Shown here piece after piece: positions 51,083-60,678 of a DNA stretch of 64,000 nt. Position 1 is the first letter of the stretch. Each line of letters opens with the position of its first letter. The translations under genes and the position numbers were made by a program. The DNA lies in NCBI GenBank assembly GCA_963845975.1, contig CAWJUD010000001.1:2232001-2296000 (forward strand). Reading direction: 5' to 3'. The notes beneath the pieces were generated by a model. It did not search any database. It had not been told where the DNA came from and worked only from the letters and a program-made list of their open reading frames with translations. The stretch comes from JBEKIK01 sp963845975. Lineage in GTDB: Bacteria > Planctomycetota > Planctomycetia > Pirellulales > Thermoguttaceae.

Positions 51083-53471
51083 AAGCCGAGGGACTCGCAG
51101 TGTCCGGCCATTTAATACGTGAACTATTGGTATCGTTATTTTGGGCGGAATTGCCCGCGGGCCCGGCCGACACTTCCTGGAAGCCGGCCTGTTGTATCTC
51201 CGGCTTGGGCATAATCTTGGACGCTTTTTTCCAGCCGGAGGCGGCAATCGCGGTTTCCGGCGTTGCCTGTACGGTAGTCGATTTTTTCACCTGCGCCTTG
51301 CCCACCGCAGCCCCGGCTTCGGGCTGGGGCTTGGGTTCTTCGGGCATGGCTGGGGTTGGCTGTAAACCGGGATCGACCGGTTGCGGATCGGGCGTGGGCA
51401 CCAGTTCCGGCCGCGACGAATCGACGGGCTTGGAGTCTTGGGTGTCCTGCTGGTTGTCGCCGGATAATCCGCTCGAGCCGTCGGCTTGTTGTTCGTACGG
51501 GCCGCGGCTGATGACCTTGGGCTGGGTAAAGCCGTAGTCGAGGTACGTCGACGCGCCCGCGGGCCCGGGCCCGGCGCCGGGCGTCAAAGTACGCCTTGCC
51601 CGGCCAGGGGCCTTCGGCCAAGTAAACGCCATTGTACTCTAAAAGCGAGCCCTTGCGATAGTGAACATGTGCGATTGCATTATTGTAGGAATACATCGAG
51701 TCATAGTATACCCTATTTGCTTGGCCCAAGAGCTGCTCAGCACGCGACAGTATGTCATATTCTATGGTGCCTGTATCGTAGGCCGCTAAAACAGCCTCTA
51801 CTCGCCGCCGGGCGGCTAAGAGGCGGTTAAAATTGGTCTGGCTGAGGACATAACTAGATTCCATTTCACGCAAGGCATCGGACAAGAGATGGGACACTTC
51901 CAATTCCTTCTCTTGTAATATTGCCCGATCCTTTGCCAATTGCAATTGCGCGTTGCGCACGCCCGACATCTCGCGGCGGAAGCCGATGGGCATGGCGAAT
52001 TGGAAACCCAACTCCCACGATTGCAATTTGCCGTCGGTCAACGATTGGAAAGCGTTTGAATTGTCGCTGAATATGTCGCCCGAGCCGCCGGACGATTCGA
52101 TCAATTTATTGCCAAATCCGGTCCAAGTATATTTGCCCACGGCGTCGAGTTGGGGGAGCAGAAAATTTTTCGAGGCGGTCAATTCCAATTCCCGCAGTTT
52201 AATGACCCATTTTTGCTGACGAAGTGTCACGTCTCGCGCCAAACATTCGGCATTTGATTCGCACCAATCAAACGTGACCTTGGCAGTTGTAGGGTCATCG
52301 ATCGGGCGTATTAACCGGCCGTCGGTAGCCGCGATTCCCAGCATATAGCGCAACTTGGCTTCGGTATCATACACGTTCCTTAGCGATTCTTCCACTTGGC
52401 TGCGGAAAGAGAAATAATCATCGCGGGCTTGAGCTTCGCTTGCGGCATCGCCACCTTTGGCGCCTTTTATCATTAAAGTGTGAATCCTGCGCCAATTCTT
52501 TAATCCGCTCTCTTTCACCTCAATGCTGGAATCGAGAATGCAATAATTTCGTTGCAAAATCCAATAGGTTTTTTCCAAGTCGAATAAGAAATTGCGCACA
52601 TGAGCCTCAAAATCAGCCAAGCTGATATCAGTCCTAATGCGCGCGAGCATAACGCCGTTGTACAGGCCCGGCTGGGCGCCGGGCCCGCGATGCGGTTGAA
52701 CTGCACGCCCGCCCCGCGCAATATTGGCTGCCGCATTTCGGCCTGAATATTGGTAGTCCAATTGGCCGGTATACTCGTAACTTGGGGTGTAAGGAATGGA
52801 TTAAATATATCTTGTTTACTATAAGCAGTTATGTTGCGTAATGAAAAGGTTCCGCCCGTGGCATTCGTCTTCTGCAATTGAGCCTGAAAGCTATTCGTGT
52901 CTTGATCTTGCAACTCGACAATTGGAACAAGAGTAGCGATACCAGTATTAGGATTGGCAAATGGAAAAACGGTTTGTGTTGGAGTTTCGGTCTTGTCCCA
53001 GACCGAAGCGATGCTGAACTGCGTGTCGAAGGCCGAAAGGGCCGCTTCCACGCCGCTGCGGGGATTGCTCTCGGCAAGGGCCGGATCGTAAATCGAGTTT
53101 ATTGCTTCCGAGGGATTAATTTGAAAAGAACTAGGGCTCGCCGCTAATGGACCTTCAATAAAACCACCTATGTCCCGAATCATCTTACTGTTAGTAAGTG
53201 CAATTCGGACCGCATCCTCGAGTTTCAGGTCCCAAACCGCCGTGGGCTGATTGTTTTGCAGCGAGAACGGCCGGACGGCCCCTTGTACATCGCCGAGAGT
53301 GCAGGAATCCACGTCGGGATATTCAATTTCGGTGGCCATCCCCTTATAGTGGGAAAGCTCCGGATCCTCGTGGAAATAAAAAGGCTGCTGCGGCTGACAT
53401 CCTGCTAATATGATAAAGCAAGCCGCAATCGCAGCGATAAGTAGGGGGGACTGCCGACTCATGGTTCGCAT
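51009..53471 (-). pseudogene. TolC-family outer-membrane lipoprotein, two frameshifts
   Basis: Start MRTMSRQSPLLIAAIAACFIILAGC has a lipobox. The first ~265 codons (AVRIALTNSKMIRDIGG, AFDTQFSIASVW, QPILRGAGVQFNRIAGP) are in one frame. Near 52,685 the frame changes and the protein continues GAQPGLYNGVMLARIRTDISLADFE, then long helices (NAQLQLAKDRAILQEKELEVSHLLSDAL, YDILSRAEQLLGQANRVYYDSM) and YLAEGPWPGKAYFDAR. Near 51,570 it changes again into ASTYLDYGFTQPKVISRG and a Pro/Gln-rich tail. Both breaks fall in GGGCCCGGCGCC-like palindromes, so sequencing error is a serious possibility. Intact, it would be an ~820-residue efflux channel component. Confidence 0.88.
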
Positions 53472-54099
53472 TCCTGTTCGGTTTGCTTATCTCGTTGATT
53501 TGGCAGTTTAACTGCCAAACCAACAGGAGACTTAAATAAAGACCTTCCATCTCATTCCCCCCTGGCCGTCTCCGTCCGAAGGCAGGCGCAAGTGTGCGCA
53601 GTCTCCAGACGGAGAAATCGGCAAACTTGATATCGGCAGCCTAATCAACAAACTTTGACACTTCTTTGCGATCGGCAATCATAACGCGAATTTTTTATGC
53701 TTTACATATTACGCAGATTGCCGCTATTAGCCAGAATGAAGGCTGTAGTGTTGGTAAATGATGGCAGGCAGAAGGATGTAAATCCGCGATGGTTGGTCGC
53801 GAGAAAAGATGTGCAAATATGGATTATTCATGAACCAGGGTTTTTCAATGCTTGGTGTGAAATACCAGCCCGAAGCGCAAGCGAGGAAAAGAGGTTTGCT
53901 TGCCCTCGCTTGCGCTTCAGGCTGGTGTAAGCCCATGAATAATGTGGGCAAAAGCAGGAAAAAGCTCTACGGCCAACCGACCATGCCGGCCAACGCAACC
54001 ATGCTTTGCATGGTACCCGTTGGCGCTCGTCGCGGGACAAAAAAGGCGCAACCGACGGCCGCGGCTTTGTTGCAAGGAATAACAGGAGTTTTGCTAACC
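53472..54099. repeat. 0.6-kb non-coding region with a MITE-like element and family A copy 4
   Basis: At 53823-53943 an element has terminal arms ATTATTCATG/CATGAATAAT (10/10) and an inner 23-bp palindrome pair (53864-53886 and 53904-53926) with AAGCGCAAGCGAGG cores, a sequence type I associate with planctomycete genomes. At 53971-54036 lies family A with inner ACCATGC/GCATGGT. A plus-strand frame across the region is not supported. The part from 53520 to 53820 shows nothing clear. Confidence 0.6.
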
Positions 54100-55964
54100 C
54101 TAGTCGCAGGTTTGAGTGGCCTGGGCGCGTTTCCAGGCGATGGTGAGCCAGCCATCATTAGACTGTACCTCGACAGGCAGCATCTTGCCTACTTTTTCCA
54201 GTTTTCCGGAGAAGGCAAATCCCTGGCCGATAATTTCCGGTTCAAAGATTTTGCCGAATCGCTTTGTCAGAAGTTCTTTTATGGCAATTTCTTTGCCGCC
54301 GAGTTGTTGACGCCCGGGGGGAAAGATCTGAATATCGCCTTGGCGGACGGCTTTAAAACCGGTGTCTGTTTTTTCGATTTTATAGACCACCGTCACATCC
54401 ATATCGTCGCACGATTTATCGCCATTTATGAATTTAGCGCCTCGGATAATAATTTTGAATCCTCCATCGCTAAATGTGACAGATATGGGTTGGCGCGTGG
54501 CAAAGGTGATGGTCCAAGGCGGCTGATTCTCGTCGCGTTTCATTTTTTCCGGCAGCTTGCCAAAGGTATTGACGACTGCTTCCTGGAAATTATCTTCATT
54601 CACGGTCATGCCGCCCAGCGCGTCTAGGGCGAAATTATTGATCAGCGATTCGTGCACGCGCAGGACCAGGTCGGTCTTTATCGCATTGGGCGGTGGCGTG
54701 GGCGCAGCCAGACGGGAACTGCCGATTTGCATCGACACTACCTGCAATGCCGGTTTATCGCTGCTGAATTGCAGTTGTTCGGGGAATAATTTGTGTTCGA
54801 TGAGGGGTTTGCGGAACTTGTCCGTAAAATTTTGTTGAGCCTTGTCCAGGGTTTCCGCGGCCTGGGCATCGACGCGTTTGTTTACCCGCAGCTCGGCATG
54901 TTGCGATGCAATACATTCCGCGGCGGATTTTTGCTGGCCGGCTTTTTTCCAGGCGATGCGTTCGATAATTTGCCTGCGGGCTTGAATATCGTTAATGCAG
55001 GATTGGGTGACGGCGTTGGAAACGGCCGGGCAGGAAAAGACTCCGTACTGATTTACCCACAGCCGTTTGCAGGCCCCGATACGAGTTGTGCCGTTGGAAT
55101 AAATGCACACCGGGCCGTGAGAGCCGACGGTTGTGCTGTAGGTGGTGGCGAACAGCAGCGTATCGATTACGCCCAGGCTGTCATTGGGAATTAGTTCCGC
55201 GGTGGTTTGGCCCACGGTATGGCCTGTTCCGGAGATCTCGGTGCCCATGATATTATCGCAAATGGCAGTGTTATCGTCGACGGATTCACCAAGACCGGCG
55301 GCGATAAAGTCGGCGGAGACTTCCCCGTAAAGGTTGGGCTGGTCGAATTGCCGCTGGACGGCCTGGACCAGTTGCGGCGCCTGTTGGCGGATTTGCAGCC
55401 AACGTATCGATTCGCTTATGCCCAGCGTGTTTTCAGTGCTTGGTTTAACGGCAAAGGCCTTTAGATTATTGCTCAGATTATCCAAGATACTTTCGTACGT
55501 AGTTTTTGTTTTGGGATTGCCGATTGCTTCGTCCACTTTCAGCAGACGCCACAAGGCCGTTCGAACGTCGACAAACCACACCAATCCCAATCCCTCGTTT
55601 CCCGAGGCATAACGTTCGCAAACCTGGTTTAATACCCCCTGATCCGGTGGGCCTTCCTTTTGCAACTCTTTTTGCAGGGTTTCCCAAAGCAGGAATTTCC
55701 GCCAGTCCTCGCCGTTGGGACCGGCCGATTGCAACTGGGCATCGAGCCCGGCAAGGGCCTCGACCAGTTCGGCCTTTGCCGAGTGGAGGTCTTCCGTAGT
55801 TAGCGGGCGAAATTGAGATTTTGCCTCCTGGCAGGCCGCGACGAGTCCTTCCATGGATTCTTTTTTTCCGAGCCCGGTTGATCGCCAACAGCGATGTTGG
55901 TTACAACCGGCATTGACAATAATAACGTCCCTACAAGAGTCAGGCACATCCTGTACATGTTCAT
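54100..55964 (-). CDS. Secreted hypothetical protein, signal peptide and body in different frames across an A7 run
   Basis: The body, from about 55,850 leftward, is open for roughly 580 codons. It has helical N-terminal segments, IRWLQIRQQAPQLVQAVQRQFDQPNLYGEV, a Cys-containing middle (AICDNIMGTEISGTGHTVGQT, CIYSNGTTRIGACKRLWV) and a repeat-like C-terminal beta region. A good signal peptide (MNMYRMCLTLVGTLLLSMPVVTNIAVGD) with AAGGAA upstream lies in a neighbouring frame from ATG 55964. The two join at an A7 run in GGAAAAAAAGAATCC; one more A would fuse them. Whether this is a homopolymer error, decay or slippage control is open. No family is named, though a planctomycete secreted family is likely. 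Confidence 0.7.
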
Positions 55965-56465
55965 CCTGAGATTCCTTAATTAGATATGGGAACGGCACAC
56001 GGAGTGTGCCTACTACATTGGATTACGAATAGTTAATCCGGGTTATAGACATGAAATTTTGTTTCACTAGACTAATGCCATTTTGCTAATCGTCGGACTT
56101 AACCCCAACTGCCCGCCCACACAAATCGGTAAAGCCGCCGACGGTTGACCAGCTTACCACTAAAAGCCAATAGCAACAACAGGAACTTTGATTATTCAAG
56201 AGATCTGATCGCAAAAGGACGTAACTAAAATACCCTATGTCTAAAGCGGGATTATCGTTTTTCAGACTGCGGTCGAACCACATACCCCCCCAATATAGTC
56301 CCACCTGTACGCCAATCGATTAAGAATCAAGGATCATCATCTTCACCCGCCTATCTATAGAACACACGGATGGTTACCCATCGAATGGGTAATTTGGCGT
56401 CTTTCTTAACGCCCGCAAGATAGGTCAGGATGAGATGAAGCTTTCAATTTTTTTACTGCATTGTC
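55965..56465. repeat. Intergenic region with family E repeat, copy 1
   Basis: At 55993-56020 CGGCACACGGAGTGTGCCTACTACATTGG is a hairpin (GGCACAC/GTGTGCC) with a TACTACATTGG tail. Copy 2, at 60480-60508, reads CGGCACACGCAGTGTGCCG then ACTACATTGG. No gene is supported in the remainder, which is AT-rich. Confidence 0.6.
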
Positions 56466-57329
56466 ATGTCAACTAATTTTTTATTTATTGGACTTTTTTT
56501 GTGCGTTTCTCAAGTTTCACTGCCGGGGCCTGAAACCGAGACTGCGCCGATCGTGTGGCACGATGATTACGCCCGGGCCGTGCGGGACGCGGAAGAACAA
56601 GGCAAAATGCTGTTGATTTATTTCTGCGATCCCGGCGGCGAGTGCGACTGCAATCGTTTCAAGACGGAAACGCTGGACGATGCGGCGGTATGTTCCAGGC
56701 TGCGAGATTACGTTTGCCTGCAGGCGCCCCTGGACGCCTGGATTATCTCGGAGGGGAAAAAAGCGGTCTTATTGGAGCACGAGGCGTTCAAGGAAATGCT
56801 TGGCAAACCGGGCATTGCGATTATCGATTATCGGCGCGGGGATTCGCAAGAGTACGGCAAGGTGGTCAGCACGTTTCCCATCACGGGGCGTCTTTGGTAC
56901 ACGCCGGAAAAGATGGCGGTGATTCTCGACCTGCCGCCCGGCACGCTAACGCAACGCACGCTGATTTACGCCGTGCGAACCCATCCTGAAAAGCCGGCCA
57001 GCAGCGACGGCGAGGCTAGTTCGTATTTGCTCGAGGAAGCCCGGAATCATTCGCAATACCAGGCCGACATTCGCCTTCAAGGGCATCACTTTTGGGAATC
57101 GCGGTTTCATCGCATCTGCTCGCGGCTGAAGAGCTTGTCGGCCAGCGAGGTTTGCGCCGAGAGTTGGCCGGGCGAGAATTTAGTCGAGGCGGCGGAGGAG
57201 TGCGTGCACAGTTGGCGGCAGTCCGCCGGACATTGGAGCGCGGTTCGTTCGCCGCAGAGCCAATTCGGCTACGACATGAAACGCGGCGGCAACGGCGTTT
57301 GGTACGCCACGGGAATTTTCGGCGGCTGA
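56466..57329 (+). CDS. Exported thioredoxin-fold protein with C-terminal CAP-like segment
   Basis: 287 residues. MSTNFLFIGLFLCVSQVSLPGP is a plausible signal peptide. Residues ~28-150 resemble DUF255/thioredoxin-like proteins: DYARAVRDAEEQGKMLLIYFCDPGGECDCNRFKTETL aligns with the thioredoxin strand and helix, but the active-site region has spaced Cys residues (C-x6-C-x-C) rather than CxxC, so disulfide exchange is uncertain. The C-terminal ~90 residues (NLVEAAEECVHSWRQSAGHWSAV, FGYDMKRGGNGVWYATGIFG) resemble CAP/SCP proteins. Function unknown; a cell-surface role is inferred. Confidence 0.78.
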   Translation: MSTNFLFIGLFLCVSQVSLPGPETETAPIVWHDDYARAVRDAEEQGKMLLIYFCDPGGECDCNRFKTETLDDAAVCSRLRDYVCLQAPLDAWIISEGKKAVLLEHEAFKEMLGKPGIAIIDYRRGDSQEYGKVVSTFPITGRLWYTPEKMAVILDLPPGTLTQRTLIYAVRTHPEKPASSDGEASSYLLEEARNHSQYQADIRLQGHHFWESRFHRICSRLKSLSASEVCAESWPGENLVEAAEECVHSWRQSAGHWSAVRSPQSQFGYDMKRGGNGVWYATGIFGG

Positions 57330-57346
57330 TTATCGAGTCGGATTCA

Positions 57347-58885
57347 TCACAATGCGCCGAAGTTGCGCAGAGTTTTAATCAGCAATTGACTTTGCAGGGT
57401 GCGCATGTTGACGCGCTGTTGAATGGCGGCCCGCTTTTGCGGAGTTATAATGCCCATTTTTTCTTGTCGCAGGCTTTGCAGTTCATCCTTGACCTGCTGT
57501 TTGAATACGCCTTCGTTGACCTTTAATTCCGATTCCAGTCCGTCCACTTCGTCGAGGAGTTTTTGGGCGACTTTATCGGCGGAGGCTTGCTCGGTCGAGG
57601 AGAAGCTTTTTTTCAATTCGCCGCCGGCGCATAGGTGAACGCCGTTGATCGTATCATGATCTATTTCCAGGACCATTTGCAAGGCATTGTCTTTAAAAAA
57701 GCAGCAAAATCCGTTGCGAACTCCTTTTTCGTATTGGCACCAATAAATGCGTTCGCCTTTTTCATTCCATAATTTGACTATGCCGTCGATAGCGCCATCG
57801 GTATACACGGCGTAAGTCATCGGTTTGCGATTATCATAGAAGGCCATGGTAATGCCGTTCAGGACGCCCTTGTTATGCGACGTCAAGGCGGAGATTTGAC
57901 CGCTGGGATGAAATAAGCACAGCACCGGATCGTCCTTGCCGGGATCTTTGAATAAATCGCTGAGTGAGCTTAGCTCGATTTTGAACGACCGGGCCTTAAA
58001 GATTTTTCCGGAAGGCAGGTTCAAGCTTGTGATTTCGGGCGGCGCGGTTGTTGATTTTTCCACGGTCTGATCCGGAGTATTAGTTGCGGCGGCGTCCGGG
58101 GGATTGCTTTTTTCGGGGCCGGCCGCGGCAGCGGAATTGGTTGGCGCCGGCGGGGGCAAAGCCTGATTATTCTTCGCGCCCGATGGCGGGGCAAGGGTAT
58201 TTTCGCCGTCGGAATTAGCGGTTACGTTTTCAGGATTTTCGGTTTTTGCTCCGGGAACCGTTCTCTTTCTGGTAAGGCGCTCAGGCACCTTCTCCTCGGA
58301 GGAACCCGTGACTTTGGCAATCAGATAGGAAGATTTGTCGATGACAAAAGGCAAGAGGTTTTTGCCGTTAGCTAAAACAATCAGCAAAATGACGGCTGCT
58401 ATCGCGGCATATCCCAATTTAACGATGGTTGACGTTACCTTTTTATGATGGCGAAGCCAATCTATGGACTCTTTAATGATTACGACGGGATTTGTGGTAT
58501 ACTGGGTATTGTCGTCTTGGGCCGGGGGTGTTTGAGCAACCTGGGGCGTGATTTGGTAATTTTGCGGGGCTTTGATTGATGGCAGGGACTGGGCCTGCTT
58601 ATGCTGTAATTGCAGTTTCAGCGAAGTGTCGTATTCCGCTTTTTTCACGGGATCGAGCAGGTAGTCTCTCACGGCAATGATTTTTTTTTGCAACTTTTGC
58701 GAAATAAGCGCATATTCGCCGGTTTGAAAAGTCTGCACGTGCCGCAGGCGTTGCTCGGCGGCAATTGCGATCACTTCGGGATCGGGCTCGTAGACTTCGA
58801 TGCCCAGCAACTTGTAAAAATGTGGGGGCTGATCTTTGGGCGGAATACCCAGCCATTTATAGTAAGGATCGAAATTTCCCGTCAT
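57347..58885 (-). CDS. J-domain-like planctomycete membrane protein with MORN-like repeats
   Basis: 512 residues. The opening YYKWLGIPPKDQPPHFYKLLGIEVYEPDPEVIAIAAEQRLRHVQTFQTG...LLDPVKKAEYD is a DnaJ-like helical module found at the start of many planctomycete kinases and hypothetical proteins; the HPD signature is absent. One membrane span lies near residue 160 (LGYAAIAAVILLIVLANG), then a long Pro/Ala/Asn-rich linker. Residues ~320-425 carry repeats such as KGVLNGITMAFYDNRKPMTY and DGAIDGIVKLWNEKGERIYW of the MORN/toxin-antitoxin-variant type. A C-terminal coiled coil follows. It is likely a structural or membrane-tethering protein. Confidence 0.85.
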   Translation of the reverse strand: MTGNFDPYYKWLGIPPKDQPPHFYKLLGIEVYEPDPEVIAIAAEQRLRHVQTFQTGEYALISQKLQKKIIAVRDYLLDPVKKAEYDTSLKLQLQHKQAQSLPSIKAPQNYQITPQVAQTPPAQDDNTQYTTNPVVIIKESIDWLRHHKKVTSTIVKLGYAAIAAVILLIVLANGKNLLPFVIDKSSYLIAKVTGSSEEKVPERLTRKRTVPGAKTENPENVTANSDGENTLAPPSGAKNNQALPPPAPTNSAAAAGPEKSNPPDAAATNTPDQTVEKSTTAPPEITSLNLPSGKIFKARSFKIELSSLSDLFKDPGKDDPVLCLFHPSGQISALTSHNKGVLNGITMAFYDNRKPMTYAVYTDGAIDGIVKLWNEKGERIYWCQYEKGVRNGFCCFFKDNALQMVLEIDHDTINGVHLCAGGELKKSFSSTEQASADKVAQKLLDEVDGLESELKVNEGVFKQQVKDELQSLRQEKMGIITPQKRAAIQQRVNMRTLQSQLLIKTLRNFGAL

Positions 58886-59129
58886 GATTTATTCGTCCCC
58901 TATTTTTTTCCCAACTTTACAAGAGAAGAAAGGACCCCTTGGAATAAATACGACTTATTGAGGTAAAATAGTATAATCGGTTTTAAATATCTCAGCAATA
59001 GGTGGGGTTGGGGCGATTGACAAAGATTCCCTGCAGGTAATTAATGCCCTACCCCCCTTCCAATAGTATCACAATGTTGATCCCATGGGAAAACGGTGCA
59101 CAAAAACGCATTCTAATTCTTTTTCCTCT

Positions 59130-60131
59130 CTACTCCAGCAATTTGCTTTTATCCACCATTTGACCATCGCAACGGTTGCCTAATCGGTAGTGCAATTCGG
59201 GGTCGATATCATAACTGATGATATGCACCGAGCCGTCGCATAACGCGGCTTGCCAGGTAGTTGGATGTGCGCTGCCGAAACAAAAGTAGTCGAAGAATGT
59301 TCGCATGTCTTTTATGGGCGGCTCATAATCGGTCTGTAACTTGCCGTCCTTGTAATAAGTGATTCCGGTATACCGGGCAACGTCGCAAGAGTCGCCTTGG
59401 CACAGGCTGGCATTGTCGCCTGGATCCATCCCCGAGGCATATTCTTGGGCATTGACATATTTTTCGCCCACAAGATAGGTATTGCTTAATCCATCGGTAA
59501 TATCGGTTGCCCGGATCAAGCTGCGGACAAAGGAAATGCCCGTGATTGGCGCGGTATCGGGCCAGTTGTAAGAAGTATCTTCATAATTTTTCGGTCCGTC
59601 TCCGGCATCGACAAAGAAGTCGCCTCGGTTTATGGCATAATCGGTGCGGGCGGCGGAACCGGTCCATGCGGCGTTGAAGGTTTGCGGATCAAGGCCCGAA
59701 TGGTAAGGGAAAAGTGCGGCGATTCTGCGCGTGGGACAGATGAATTCGGGCAAGGGGATGGCGATCATATTCGCGGCCGCATCGAGTTTATCGTTTCCCA
59801 TCAAGCCTGTTCCCAAGTTGTGTAAAATACCTTGTTCCAGAAAAGGCAGGGTGTTGTAGGCCCATCCGCCCGGCTGTTTATCCGCACTGCCCCGGTCAGG
59901 ATCGCCTACCCACATCCGCCCCCAACCGCCCGTGGGAAAGCGTTTTATTGCATTCTCATGATTTAGTATAGCCAGACTTATTTGCTTGAGGTTGTTTATG
60001 CACTGTAGTCTTCTTCCCGACTCCCGGGCAGCTTGCACCGCAGGCAATAGCATCCCGATTAGAATGCCGATAATTGCGATCACTACCAGCATTTCGACAA
60101 GGGTGAATCCCCTGGCGCGTAACTTGCTCAT
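59130..60131 (-). CDS. DUF1559 domain protein with type II/IV prepilin N-terminus
   Basis: 333 residues. RGFTLVEMLVVIAIIGILIGMLLPAVQAARE is a textbook prepilin leader (G-F-T-L-V-E) with hydrophobic helix, processed by a PilD-type peptidase. The rest is the DUF1559 (SBP_bac_10) region: SGRRLQCINNLKQISLAILNHE, LVGEKYVNAQEY, and the C-terminal AHPTTWQAALCDGSVHIISYDID (H-x9-DG type). This family is massively expanded in Planctomycetota and is the strongest single taxonomic indicator in the window. Its role is unresolved; a pseudopilin-like surface function is inferred. Confidence 0.95.
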   Translation of the reverse strand: MSKLRARGFTLVEMLVVIAIIGILIGMLLPAVQAARESGRRLQCINNLKQISLAILNHENAIKRFPTGGWGRMWVGDPDRGSADKQPGGWAYNTLPFLEQGILHNLGTGLMGNDKLDAAANMIAIPLPEFICPTRRIAALFPYHSGLDPQTFNAAWTGSAARTDYAINRGDFFVDAGDGPKNYEDTSYNWPDTAPITGISFVRSLIRATDITDGLSNTYLVGEKYVNAQEYASGMDPGDNASLCQGDSCDVARYTGITYYKDGKLQTDYEPPIKDMRTFFDYFCFGSAHPTTWQAALCDGSVHIISYDIDPELHYRLGNRCDGQMVDKSKLLE

Positions 60132-60678
60132 TTTAGCTTTCCGTCCCTTGTCTGAATTCTAATGTGTTGATGCGGCGAACTGATGATCAGCCAATAAAAA
60201 ACCTCATTCTGAAATTATACTCCTAAGGACTAAATCTACACCAGTAAAAACAGTATGCCTCAACTACTACTCAAAAAAGCATGCATTAAGAAAGAATTAC
60301 CGTGGAACCGGTCCTGTTAGAACAAGAGTGGAGATGTATTTACCCTGCCCAGCTATTATCCAGATGGGGGGGGGTATATGTAGAGCATTCTACAAAACGG
60401 GCAATGCGCCATACGATATTCCCATTTTTCAGTCTTTTTGCAGAAGTAAGGGGGACCGAACCCTAATTTCATTTGATTTCGGCACACGCAGTGTGCCGAC
60501 TACATTGGCATTTAGATATATTAACATCGGAAATCGTTCCGGTATGTATCTGTTTTGTAACAATTCATGTTGCAAAAAATCTCCATATTGCCCAAAGTAT
60601 ATGGAACTATTTGCATAGTGGAGACTAGCCAGCGAGGACATTGGAAGCATACGCACCTGTCAGGCCGAGGATTGGGCC
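60132..60678. repeat. Intergenic region with family E repeat, copy 2
   Basis: Family E lies at 60480-60508 (arms CGGCACAC/GTGTGCCG, tail ACTACATTGG). An open plus-strand frame crosses the repeat but has no likeness to a protein family. Divergent promoters for the DUF1559 and DUF11-type genes should be here; none is clear. Confidence 0.5.

Noticed and set aside
53809..54627. Plus-strand frame of 272 codons
   Set aside because: It crosses palindromic repeats and the antisense of the secreted protein gene; no protein-family features.
56086..56304. 72-codon minus-strand frame
   Set aside because: Unusual Trp/Cys-rich sequence, no Shine-Dalgarno, no recognisable family; probably chance in AT-rich intergenic DNA.
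60328..60618. 96-codon plus-strand frame upstream of the DUF11-type gene
   Set aside because: It reads through family E repeat and has no likeness to known proteins.
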